The notes beneath the pieces were generated by a model. The model saw only the letters and a list, made by a program, of their open reading frames with translations, was not told the DNA's origin and did not search any database. A DNA stretch of 20,006 nucleotides from UMGS172 sp045578845 (GTDB lineage Bacteria; Bacillota; Clostridia; Oscillospirales; Acutalibacteraceae). This document shows positions 1 to 7,054 of this stretch, one piece after another. The translations under genes and the position numbers were made by a program. Location of the stretch: positions 1 through 20,006 of the forward strand of contig JAZNLA010000023.1 in NCBI GenBank assembly GCA_045578845.1. Reading direction: 5' to 3'. The number at the start of each line of letters is the position of its first letter. The stretch's first letter is position 1.

Positions 1-714
1 ACCGCCGATAAGACCGCCGTCAACGTTAATTTTTGCAACGAGTTCGTCGGCATTTTTAGCGTTCATGGAACCGCCGTACTGAATAGTAACAGTTTCGGCA
101 ACATCCTTGCCGTAAACTTCGGCAATAGCGTCGCGGACAAAGCCGTTACCTTCGTCAGCCTGCTCGGCAGTAGCGGTAACGCCCGTACCGATGGCCCAAA
201 CCGGCTCGTAAGCGATAATGATTTTATCAAGGTCTTTGGCATCAACATTTGTGAGTGCCATTTTGGTTTGGAATTTAAGCAGAGTTTCGGTGTAGCCGAG
301 TTCTCTTTGTTCCAAAGTTTCGCCAACGCAAACAATGGCGGTAAGACCTGCATTTATAGCGGCAAGAGTGCGAAGATTAACGGTTTGGTCGGTTTCGCCA
401 AAGTATTGTCTTCTTTCACTGTGACCGATAACAACATATTTAACGCCCGACTCAACAAGCATTTCAGCCGAAATTTCGCCGGTGTAAGCACCTGATGCTT
501 TAAAGTGTACATTTTCAGCACCAATTTCAATGTTAGAGCCTTTTGCAGCCTCAACTGCTGCGGGAATGTCAATAAAAGGTACACAAAGCACAACTTTGCA
601 GTCTGCACCTGCTACCAAAGGTTTCATTTCGTTTATAAGTGCGGTTGTTTCGGCAGGTGTTTTGTTCATTTTCCAGTTGCCGGCAATAACGGCACTGCGA
701 CAAGATTTATTCAT
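1..714 (-). CDS. tpiA: Triosephosphate isomerase, C-terminus cut by window edge
   Basis: Interconverts dihydroxyacetone phosphate and glyceraldehyde-3-phosphate in cytosolic glycolysis. I translated 238 codons running off the left edge; the family is about 250 residues, so roughly a dozen are missing. Visible motifs are NWKMN with the substrate lysine (K15), the VIGHSERR block with the catalytic histidine (H98), and AYEPVWAIGTG with the catalytic glutamate (E170). The phosphate-binding end of the barrel (YGGS, then GLIGG) is present up to the edge. The ATG at 712-714 has a perfect GGAGG site at 721-727 about seven bases upstream. It follows pgk by 78 bases on the same strand, the usual glycolytic order, and is probably co-transcribed from the pgk promoter. 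Confidence 0.97.
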   Translation of the reverse strand, partial: MNKSCRSAVIAGNWKMNKTPAETTALINEMKPLVAGADCKVVLCVPFIDIPAAVEAAKGSNIEIGAENVHFKASGAYTGEISAEMLVESGVKYVVIGHSERRQYFGETDQTVNLRTLAAINAGLTAIVCVGETLEQRELGYTETLLKFQTKMALTNVDAKDLDKIIIAYEPVWAIGTGVTATAEQADEGNGFVRDAIAEVYGKDVAETVTIQYGGSMNAKNADELVAKINVDGGLIGG

Positions 715-749
715 AATATTTTCCTCCAAATGATAATTTACACAAAATT

Positions 750-775
750 GCGGCACAAGAGTTGCCCTGTGCCGC
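750..775 (-). other. Intercistronic hairpin between pgk and tpiA
   Basis: GCGGCACA (750-757) pairs with TGTGCCGC (768-775), an 8-bp perfect stem with a 10-base loop. It lies between the pgk stop and the tpiA ribosome binding site. Only a short T run (four) follows it on the minus strand, so it is more likely an mRNA-stabilising or attenuating hairpin than a full terminator. Its role is inferred. Confidence 0.5.
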
Positions 776-792
776 GGTTATTTTGATTTTGA

Positions 793-2004
793 TTACTTAT
801 CGTTTACGGCTGCAATACCGGGAAGTTCTTTACCTTCAAGGAATTCGAGAGAAGCACCGCCGCCGGTAGAGATGTGGCTCATTTTAGGACCGAAGCCTAA
901 GGTGTTTACCGCTGCAGCCGAGTCGCCGCCGCCGATAATGGTAGTGGCATCGGTTTCAGCAAGACTCTTGGCTACTGCAATAGTGCCTTTTGCAAGAGTG
1001 GGGTTCTCAAATACGCCCATAGGTCCGTTCCAAACAACGGTTTTAGCCAATTTAACAGCTTCTGCAAACATTTCTGCAGTTTTGGTACCGATGTCAAGTC
1101 CCATGCAGTCAGCAGGAATTTTGTCAGCATCAACAACAGTTACATCGACAGGTCCGTCGATAGGGTCGGGGAATGTTTTACCAACTGTGCAGTCAATAGG
1201 AAGAAGAAGTTTAACACCGTTAGCCTCTGCTTTAGCCATCATTTCTTTACAGTACTCAATCTTTTCTTGGTCTAAAAGGCTTGTACCTACGCCGTAGCCT
1301 TTAGCGGCAAGGAAGGTGTAAGCCATACCGCCGCCGACAATAACGGTGTCAGCTTTGGTAAGAAGATTTTCAATAACCGGAAGTTTGTCAGCAACTTTAG
1401 CACCGCCCAAAATGGTAACAAAAGGACGGGCGGGATTTTCAACGGCACCGCCGAGAAATTTAAGTTCTTTTTGCATAAGATAGCCAACGGCTGCCTCTTC
1501 TACATACTTGGTAACACCGACGGTGGAGCAGTGTGCTCTGTGAGCGGCACCGAAAGCATCATTTACGTAGATTTCACAAAGCGAAGCGAGTTCTTTGGAA
1601 AGAGCCTCACCGTTTTTTGTTTCTTCTGCACGGTAACGGGTGTTCTGTAAAAGAACAACATCACCGTCGTTCATAGCGGCCACTGCTTTTTTTGCGTTTT
1701 CGCCGACAACACAGTCATCAGCGGCAAATACAACGTCTTTACCTAAATGTTCAGAAAGTCTTACTGCAACAGGTGCAAGGCTGAGTTCAGGCTTGGGTTC
1801 GCCCTTGGGTTTGCCAAGGTGTGAGCAAAGGATAACCTTGCCGCCGTCGGCAATGAGTTTCTTAATGGTGGGAAGAGCGGCAACAATGCGGTTTTCGTCG
1901 GTGATAACACCGTTTTTAAGGGGAACATTAAAGTCACAACGGACTAAAACTTTTTTTCCTTTTACATTGATGTCGTCTACGGTTTTCTTGTTTAATACTG
2001 ACAT
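793..2004 (-). CDS. pgk: Phosphoglycerate kinase
   Basis: Transfers phosphate from 1,3-bisphosphoglycerate to ADP, the first ATP-yielding step of glycolysis. The product is about 403 residues, the normal monomeric bacterial length. It shows the N-domain RCDFNVPL motif, the HLGKPKG segment, the GGAKVADKLPVIENLL block, and the C-domain nucleotide site WNGPMGVFE followed by TIIGGGDSAAA. Two in-frame ATGs exist, at 2013 and 2004. The AAAGGA site sits directly against the first but ten bases before the second, so I prefer 2004 (protein begins MSVLNKK). A sigma-A-type promoter at 2046-2074 makes it the first gene of the pgk-tpiA operon. No gap gene lies next to it in this window. Confidence 0.97.
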   Translation of the reverse strand: MSVLNKKTVDDINVKGKKVLVRCDFNVPLKNGVITDENRIVAALPTIKKLIADGGKVILCSHLGKPKGEPKPELSLAPVAVRLSEHLGKDVVFAADDCVVGENAKKAVAAMNDGDVVLLQNTRYRAEETKNGEALSKELASLCEIYVNDAFGAAHRAHCSTVGVTKYVEEAAVGYLMQKELKFLGGAVENPARPFVTILGGAKVADKLPVIENLLTKADTVIVGGGMAYTFLAAKGYGVGTSLLDQEKIEYCKEMMAKAEANGVKLLLPIDCTVGKTFPDPIDGPVDVTVVDADKIPADCMGLDIGTKTAEMFAEAVKLAKTVVWNGPMGVFENPTLAKGTIAVAKSLAETDATTIIGGGDSAAAVNTLGFGPKMSHISTGGGASLEFLEGKELPGIAAVNDK

Positions 2005-2045
2005 AATTGACATTCCTTTCAGTTTGACAAATTTTAGACAAATTC

Positions 2046-2074
2046 ATTTTACTTCATTTATATAAATTTTTCAA
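2046..2074 (-). promoter_or_regulatory. Promoter of pgk-tpiA operon
   Basis: On the minus strand TTGAAA (2069-2074) is followed after 17 bases by TAAAAT (2046-2051). It lies about 40 bases upstream of the pgk start in an AT-rich spacer. Assigned by consensus match only. Confidence 0.65.
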
Positions 2075-2127
2075 GACATTATTTTAATAAATAATGGAAA
2101 AATTTTAACCGTTATTTGTGCAAAATA

Positions 2128-2628
2128 TTATTCATCCCACTTGTAGTTGTGTAATTGACCTTGGTTTTGCAGTTCGGGGTAGTTCCACTGACGTAAAACC
2201 TCATAAACACCCACTGCAACAGTGTTGGCTAAATTAAGACTTCTTGCAGGTCCCAACATGGGCAGTCTTACACATTTTTCTTTGTTTTTCAACAATAATT
2301 CTTCGGGTAACCCTTTGGTTTCCTTGCCGAAAAACAGATAACAGTTATCATTATATTTCACATCGGAATGTGCCTTTAACCCTTTAGTCGTAAAATAAAA
2401 ATACTCGCCGTCGTTTTTCTTGAAGAAATCATCTATATCATCATAGTAGGTGATATCAAGCAAATACCAATAGTCAAGACCTGCACGTTTTAATTTTTTG
2501 TCGTCAATGGTAAATCCCATCGGCCTTATAATGTGAAGTCTGGCACCTGTAGCGGCACAGGTGCGGGCTATGTTTCCTGCATTTTGTGGTATTTCAGGTT
2601 CGACCAAAACAATATTAAGTGTATTCAT
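2128..2628 (-). CDS. trmL: tRNA (cytidine(34)-2'-O)-methyltransferase TrmL
   Basis: SPOUT-class methyltransferase that 2'-O-methylates the wobble nucleotide 34 of certain leucine tRNAs using S-adenosylmethionine. The 166-residue length fits the minimal TrmL/YibK family, which has no extra RNA-binding domain. The three SPOUT motifs are visible: PEIPQNAGNIARTC with N16 near the start, then FFGKETKGLPEE, and the knot-forming RLPMLGPARSLNLANTVAVGVYEVLRQ at the C-terminus. The start has an AAGGA site seven bases upstream. It is a single gene, divergent from the membrane protein at 2734, with its own promoter at 2686-2713. No clear terminator is visible before the pgk promoter region. Confidence 0.94.
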   Translation of the reverse strand: MNTLNIVLVEPEIPQNAGNIARTCAATGARLHIIRPMGFTIDDKKLKRAGLDYWYLLDITYYDDIDDFFKKNDGEYFYFTTKGLKAHSDVKYNDNCYLFFGKETKGLPEELLLKNKEKCVRLPMLGPARSLNLANTVAVGVYEVLRQWNYPELQNQGQLHNYKWDE

Positions 2629-2650
2629 TTATAATTCCTTCTTTTGTAAC

Positions 2651-2679
2651 TTGACAAATTTTGACTTTAAGCGTACTAT
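2651..2679 (+). promoter_or_regulatory. Promoter of the membrane protein gene at 2734
   Basis: TTGACA (2651-2656), 17-base spacer, TACTAT (2674-2679, 4 of 6 to consensus). It overlaps the transcript of the divergent trmL promoter. Confidence 0.5.
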
Positions 2680-2685
2680 TTATAT

Positions 2686-2713
2686 ATTATAATTTAAAAA
2701 ATAAATATTTCAA
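2686..2713 (-). promoter_or_regulatory. Promoter of trmL
   Basis: On the minus strand TTGAAA (2708-2713), 16-base spacer, TATAAT (2686-2691). It faces away from the 2734 gene, and transcription from it would run through the opposing promoter at 2651-2679. Confidence 0.55.
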
Positions 2714-2733
2714 TATTTTTAACGGAGTAATTT

Positions 2734-3429
2734 ATGAAAACAAATAAAAATATTTTAAAATTTGCAGAAGGAAATGCAAGAAAAGGCAAATTTTTTGCCG
2801 TCGGTAATTTAGGATTTAAAATTTCTAAAGCAGGGTATTTTTTGGCAGTTGTCTATAATGTGCTTATGATTTTTACCGTAATGCTCGGTAATATTGTTTT
2901 AATGTTGGAATATTCCGAAAAATCTACAACATCTATGGTTAATGCCTATAATGAGCAAAGGACCTATCTTATTACAATGATAGGGTTGCTTGCGGTAATT
3001 ATAGTGTCGGTTGTTCTGCAAAAGTTCAGACTGTCAATCCCGTTCGCTGTTACAAGTGCCGTAAACTGTGTGGTTGCATTTACTGTTTTTTACGGTGTCA
3101 GCGTAGAAAATGATATTAAAAACGGCGGAATGGGAAGTTTCTGGGGACTTTTCGGTGTGCCGTCAATTTTACTTATCGTTACCGCTTTGGCACTTGCTGT
3201 TATTATGTTTTTGGACAGTCTTGCCGTTAAAAGAGAATATGATGGTATTACGTCAAGGCTTTATTTTATAAGTACCGAAAACGGCACTAAAAATCTTTCA
3301 AATGAGGAGTTTGATACAATTATGACCGCCTATGACGGCAAAGAACTTTTCAGAACGGATATTCCTCTTAAAAAGTCGCTTAAACACCGTAAAGAAAAAC
3401 AGGGAAATGATAACGGTAATAATATTTAA
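2734..3429 (+). CDS. Hypothetical four-helix membrane protein
   Basis: Not recognised. The 231-residue product has a basic N-terminus of about 30 residues and four likely membrane helices near residues 34-58, 78-97, 102-122 and 136-162. A polar, charged C-terminal tail of about 65 residues ends in a K/R-rich then N-rich segment, probably cytoplasmic by the positive-inside rule. No catalytic motif is visible. Start ATG has GGAG at 2724-2727. It is monocistronic between divergent trmL and the pflB promoter region, without an obvious terminator. Codon use and base composition look like the neighbours, so there is no sign of recent transfer. It may be a lineage-restricted small integral membrane protein. 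Confidence 0.8.
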   Translation: MKTNKNILKFAEGNARKGKFFAVGNLGFKISKAGYFLAVVYNVLMIFTVMLGNIVLMLEYSEKSTTSMVNAYNEQRTYLITMIGLLAVIIVSVVLQKFRLSIPFAVTSAVNCVVAFTVFYGVSVENDIKNGGMGSFWGLFGVPSILLIVTALALAVIMFLDSLAVKREYDGITSRLYFISTENGTKNLSNEEFDTIMTAYDGKELFRTDIPLKKSLKHRKEKQGNDNGNNI

Positions 3430-3547
3430 TTTTTGAAGTTACTGCATATTATGTATTTTGCACATATTATGTCAAATTTAGCAAATGTTTTATATATATC
3501 CAATAAATACATATTGTATTAAATGTTTTTTACAACACAATATATAG

Positions 3548-3576
3548 TTGACAAATGTGCTTTTGTGTAGTAGAAT
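3548..3576 (+). promoter_or_regulatory. Promoter of pflB-pflA
   Basis: TTGACA (3548-3553), 17-base spacer, TAGAAT (3571-3576), giving a leader of about 80 bases. Upstream, 3430-3547 is AT-rich with no gene. An imperfect palindrome TTGTA (3514-3518) / TACAA (3531-3535) could be an operator, but it matches no regulator I can name with confidence. Confidence 0.7.
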
Positions 3577-3665
3577 AAGGATAATTTAAGAAATACAATG
3601 GAAGTGAAGTCTCCAAAGGCTTATTTATTAGGTATTTCAGTACTTTTATGTATGGAGTGTGAAAT

Positions 3666-5897
3666 ATGGAACACAAAAATTGGAACGGTTTTAAAAAGGG
3701 CGTTTGGCAGGACGAAATAAATGTCCGCGATTTTATTCAAACCAATTATACCGAGTATTTGGGTGGCAGTGATTTTCTTTGCGGTGCTACAAAACGCACC
3801 CAAGGTTTAATGGATAAGGTTAACGGTCTGTTTGCTTTAGAACGTCAGTACGGCGGTGTTCTTGAAGTTGATACCGCTACCGTTTCTTCGCTCACAAGTT
3901 ATTCACCGGGTTATATTGATAAGGAAAACGAACTTATTGTCGGTATGCAGACCAACCGTCCTTTAAAAAGAGGGGTTAACCCTTTCGGCGGTATGCGTAT
4001 GGTACGTCAGGCTTGTGAGGCTTACGGCTATAAGTTAAGCCCTCAAATTGAGGAAGAATTCAGATATCGCACAACCCATAATGACGGCGTTTTCCGTGCA
4101 TATACCGACGAAATGCGATTGGCAAGGAAAAGTCATGTTATTACCGGTCTTCCCGATGCATACGGAAGAGGCAGAATTATCGGTGATTACCGCCGTGTAG
4201 CCCTTTACGGTATTGATAAACTTATTGAAGAAAAGAAAAATGACAAAAAAATATTGAGTGAGCAAAATTTTGACGCTGAAACTATAAGACTTGATGAAGA
4301 ATTGTACCGTCAAATTACGTTTTTAGGCTATATGAAAGAAATGGCTGAAATGTACGGTTACGACATTAGTGAGCCTGCATCAAATGCCCGCGAAGCAATT
4401 CAGTGGACATATTTCGGCTACCTTGCCGCCATAAAAGAGCAAAACGGTGCCGCAATGTCACTTGGAAGAGTAAGTACATTCTTTGATATTTATATCGAGC
4501 GTGATATAAAGAACGGTTTGTTAGACGAAGAGGGTGCCCAAGAACTCATTGATGATTTCGTTATGAAACTTCGCATTGCACGTCATTTGAGAACGCCTGA
4601 ATATAATGAACTTTTCGGCGGTGACCCGATGTGGATTACCGAGGCGGTCGGCGGTGTAGGTGAAGACGGCAGAACTTTGGTTACTAAAAACAGTTATCGT
4701 ATTTTAAATACTCTCTATACTTTAGGTTCGTCCCCTGAGCCTAACCTCACTGTACTTTGGTCGGAAAATTTACCGCAAAGTTTCAAAAAATTCTGTGCTA
4801 AAGTTTCATGTGATACCGACTCTATTCAATACGAAAACGACGACCTTATGCGTCCTATTTACGGCGATGACTATGCTATTGCTTGTTGTGTATCGGCTAT
4901 GAAGGTCGGTAAACAAATGCAGTTTTTCGGAGCCCGTTGCAATTTGGCAAAATTGTTGCTCATTGCGATTAACGGAGGATATGACACTACAAGCGGTATT
5001 CATATAGGTCCGCAGATGCCTGTGTTAGGCGGGGAACAGTTAGATTATGACGAGGTTATGGAAAGGGTAGATACCTATATTTCGTGGCTTGCAAAACTTT
5101 ACGTTAATACAATGAATATCATACATTATATGCATGATAAATATGCATATGAAAAGTCACAGATGGCTTTACATGATACTAATGTTGAGCGTTTTATGGC
5201 ATTCGGTATTGCAGGTTTGTCGGTTGTTGCCGACTCGCTCAGTGCAATTAAATATGCAAACGTTAAACCTTTGCGTGACGAAAACGGTTTTATTACCGAG
5301 TTTGAAACTTTGGGTGATTTCCCGAAATTCGGTAATGACGATGACCGCGTTGATTTAATTGCAAAAGAAATGTCGCATAAAATGATTACTGAACTTAGAA
5401 AAACTCCTACCTACCGTAATGCGATTCATACTCTTTCGGTACTTACCATTACATCTAATGTTATGTATGGTAAACATACAGGTGCTACACCTGACGGCAG
5501 GGAAGCAGGGGCCGCTTTTGCACCCGGTGCTAACCCTATGCACAATCGAGAAGAAAACGGTGCGTTGGCTTCGCTTAACTCGGTTGCAAAACTCAGTTAT
5601 GATGATTGCCGAGATGGTATTTCAAATACATTTTCTATTACACCTGATACTTTGGGCAAAGATAACGATGAGCGTTCGGAAAACCTTGTAGCAATACTTG
5701 ACGGATATTTCAAGAAAATGGCACATCATATAAATATAAATGTGCTCAACCGAGAAACACTTATCGAGGCTTATAATAACCCTGAAGCATATCCTAATCT
5801 TACTATCCGCGTTTCGGGTTATGCAGTTAATTTCCATAAACTTTCTCGCGAGCAACAGCGTGAAGTTATAAGCCGTACCTTCCATGAGGCTATATAA
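3666..5897 (+). CDS. pflB: Formate acetyltransferase (pyruvate formate-lyase)
   Basis: Glycyl-radical enzyme that cleaves pyruvate with CoA to acetyl-CoA and formate under anaerobic conditions, in the cytosol. The 743-residue length fits the PFL class. The adjacent catalytic cysteines are seen at C407-C408 in the ACCVSAMKVG segment. The C-terminal glycyl-radical loop RVSGYAVNF places the radical on G718, 26 residues from the end, as in E. coli PFL. Having both Cys residues argues for true PFL rather than a glycerol dehydratase or choline lyase paralogue. Start ATG has GGAG eight bases upstream (3655-3658). The stop is immediately followed by the pflA start, and transcription comes from the promoter at 3548-3576. 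Confidence 0.97.
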   Translation: MEHKNWNGFKKGVWQDEINVRDFIQTNYTEYLGGSDFLCGATKRTQGLMDKVNGLFALERQYGGVLEVDTATVSSLTSYSPGYIDKENELIVGMQTNRPLKRGVNPFGGMRMVRQACEAYGYKLSPQIEEEFRYRTTHNDGVFRAYTDEMRLARKSHVITGLPDAYGRGRIIGDYRRVALYGIDKLIEEKKNDKKILSEQNFDAETIRLDEELYRQITFLGYMKEMAEMYGYDISEPASNAREAIQWTYFGYLAAIKEQNGAAMSLGRVSTFFDIYIERDIKNGLLDEEGAQELIDDFVMKLRIARHLRTPEYNELFGGDPMWITEAVGGVGEDGRTLVTKNSYRILNTLYTLGSSPEPNLTVLWSENLPQSFKKFCAKVSCDTDSIQYENDDLMRPIYGDDYAIACCVSAMKVGKQMQFFGARCNLAKLLLIAINGGYDTTSGIHIGPQMPVLGGEQLDYDEVMERVDTYISWLAKLYVNTMNIIHYMHDKYAYEKSQMALHDTNVERFMAFGIAGLSVVADSLSAIKYANVKPLRDENGFITEFETLGDFPKFGNDDDRVDLIAKEMSHKMITELRKTPTYRNAIHTLSVLTITSNVMYGKHTGATPDGREAGAAFAPGANPMHNREENGALASLNSVAKLSYDDCRDGISNTFSITPDTLGKDNDERSENLVAILDGYFKKMAHHININVLNRETLIEAYNNPEAYPNLTIRVSGYAVNFHKLSREQQREVISRTFHEAI

Positions 5898-6605
5898 ATG
5901 GCAGAAGGATTTGTTAGTTCAATTCAGACACTCGGCACCTTAGACGGACCGGGTGTCCGTTTTACTGTTTTTGTCCAAGGATGCAATCTGCGTTGCGGTT
6001 GTTGTCATAATCCCGAAACATGGAATTTATCGGGCGGTATAAAGTATACTGCTTTGGAAATTGCCCAAAAGGCAGAAAGATACAAAGAATACTTCGGGAC
6101 TTTGGGCGGAATTACGCTTTCGGGCGGTGAGCCGTTACTACAACCTTTATTTGCAAAAGAAATCTTTGAACTTTGTAAAGATAAGGGTATTAACACCTGT
6201 CTTGACACATCGGGAAGTGTATTAAATGAAGATGTACAAAAACTTTTAGATGTTACCGATTACTGCTTGCTGGATATTAAATACACTAATGATGAGCAGT
6301 ATAAGGAATATGCGGGATGTTCTATTGAAAAACCGCTTGAATTTTTAAAAGTGCTGGCACAAAAGGAAATCCCTACAGTTGTAAGGCAGGTTATTATACC
6401 GACGTTTAATGATAGTGAGCAGAATATAATCAAACTGAAATCGTTGGTTGTTAAATACAGTAATATTGTAAAAATTGAACTTTTACCATTTAAAAAAATG
6501 TGTGAAGTTAAATATGAAAAATTAAATCAGCCTTTTAGATTTGCAAATATCCCCGAACCGACCAAGGAAAAAATGCAAGTACTAAATGATTTGTTAAAGA
6601 AGTAA
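5898..6605 (+). CDS. pflA: Pyruvate formate-lyase activating enzyme (radical SAM)
   Basis: Installs the glycyl radical on PflB using a [4Fe-4S] cluster and S-adenosylmethionine. The product is 235 residues, typical of PflA without the extra ferredoxin insert of related activases. The cluster motif C29-x3-C33-x2-C36 is clear, with an additional cysteine at C35. The GGE-type SAM motif SGGEP is at residues 75-79, and the N-terminal GPGVRFTVFVQGC block is typical of the family. The ATG follows the pflB stop with no intervening base. The GAGG site at 5886-5889 lies inside the last pflB codons, so translation of the two is probably coupled. A strong hairpin terminator at 6618-6653 ends the operon. 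Confidence 0.97.
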   Translation: MAEGFVSSIQTLGTLDGPGVRFTVFVQGCNLRCGCCHNPETWNLSGGIKYTALEIAQKAERYKEYFGTLGGITLSGGEPLLQPLFAKEIFELCKDKGINTCLDTSGSVLNEDVQKLLDVTDYCLLDIKYTNDEQYKEYAGCSIEKPLEFLKVLAQKEIPTVVRQVIIPTFNDSEQNIIKLKSLVVKYSNIVKIELLPFKKMCEVKYEKLNQPFRFANIPEPTKEKMQVLNDLLKK

Positions 6606-6617
6606 TGGTAAAAAAGC

Positions 6618-6653
6618 AAAATCGACAAGTTTTTGTAAAAACTTGTCGATTTT
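6618..6653. terminator. Bidirectional terminator after pflA (left module, hairpin part)
   Basis: A perfect 17-bp stem, arms 6618-6634 and 6637-6653, with a two-base apex. A on one side and T on the other allow termination in both directions. It also starts the first of two diverged modules that frame the hairpin array at 6722-6906. Confidence 0.85.
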
Positions 6654-6711
6654 TGTGTAAGGGGATGTAAAAAGATATTTTCGACAAACAGTCGTATGGA
6701 TTTGAACTTTC
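6654..6711. repeat. Left framing repeat (module A tail)
   Basis: About 58 bases directly after the terminator hairpin. It aligns almost without gaps to 6942-7000: TTGT, GGG, AAAAAGATATTTT, a short stem, then CGTATG, ATT and GAAC are shared. The short stem is CGAC/GTCG here (6682-6694) but CGCAA/TTGCG in the other copy, so base pairing is kept while sequence changes. There is no coding potential. Confidence 0.55.
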
Positions 6712-6721
6712 GTTTCCTTAT

Positions 6722-6906
6722 CACGGCAAAGCCGTGTATATCATCAAAGACGAAGTCTTTGTATATCACCAATTCCGCAAGGAATTGTATATCATCATTG
6801 CGAAGCTAAGATGCACGCTGGTGCGTAATGATATACAGCCCCCAAAGGGGGCTGATGATATGCACCACCCTGCGGGCGGTGATGATATACCATTGCTTCG
6901 CAATGG
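6722..6906. repeat. Array of seven short hairpins with mirrored linkers
   Basis: Seven back-to-back short stems with 3-4 base loops: CACGGC/GCCGTG (6722-6736), CAAAGAC/GTCTTTG (6745-6761), CAATTCC/GGAATTG with a GCAA loop (6770-6787), a longer imperfect central one (6796-6830), CAGCCCCC/GGGGGCTG (6836-6854), CACCACCC/GGGCGGTG (6863-6881, one A-C mismatch) and CCATTGC/GCAATGG (6890-6906). Stem sequences all differ. The linkers are nearly constant: TATATCATC or TATATCACC on the left half, and the reverse complement GATGATATA or GATGATATG on the right half. The whole array is therefore a large dyad centred near 6813. I cannot name the family. It has no ORF, and its length and framing repeats suggest an RNA or a single-stranded-DNA structure. 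Confidence 0.7.
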
Positions 6907-6909
6907 ATA

Positions 6910-6941
6910 AAAAAACGACTTGTCGAAACAAGTCGTTTTTT
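6910..6941. terminator. Bidirectional terminator (right module, hairpin part)
   Basis: A perfect 14-bp stem, arms 6910-6923 and 6928-6941, with a CGAA loop, flanked by A6 and T6. It lies downstream of the minus-strand zinc-ribbon gene and can end its transcript. It shares the core CGACTTGT/ACAAGTCG with the pflA terminator. Confidence 0.8.
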
Positions 6942-7000
6942 GTCTATGGGCTACAAAAAAGATATTTTTCGCAATTTTGCGTATGAATTCGAACTCTTAC
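6942..7000. repeat. Right framing repeat (module B tail)
   Basis: Second copy of the module tail, matching 6654-6711, with its own stem CGCAA/TTGCG (6970-6981) followed by CGTATG, AATTCGAAC. The remaining bases 7001-7054 before the zinc-ribbon stop codon show nothing I recognise. Confidence 0.55.
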
Positions 7001-7054
7001 ATAGTAATAGGATTTAAAAGATGGCTACTTAATGAATCTTCATATCGAATGCTA

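Noticed and set aside
872..1297. Long plus-strand ORF opposite pgk
   Set aside because: It is antisense to a clear pgk, has no ribosome site and reflects pgk codon bias.
3514..3535. Rex redox-repressor site upstream of pflB
   Set aside because: TTGTA and TACAA are inverted, but the spacing is too long for the TTGTTAA-N4-TTAACAA consensus.
3598..3720. Leader peptide ORF overlapping the pflB start
   Set aside because: An ATG at 3598 opens 40 codons out of frame with pflB, but no ribosome binding site precedes it and no attenuator structure follows.
6722..6906. CRISPR array
   Set aside because: The constant parts are 9-base linkers and the variable parts are self-complementary stems, not spacers. 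No cas genes are present and the linkers reverse orientation at the centre.
6680..7000. tRNA remnant or tRNA-like gene
   Set aside because: The TTCGAA-like stretches resemble a T-loop, but the flanking bases do not pair into a 5-bp T-stem and no acceptor or anticodon arm can be drawn.
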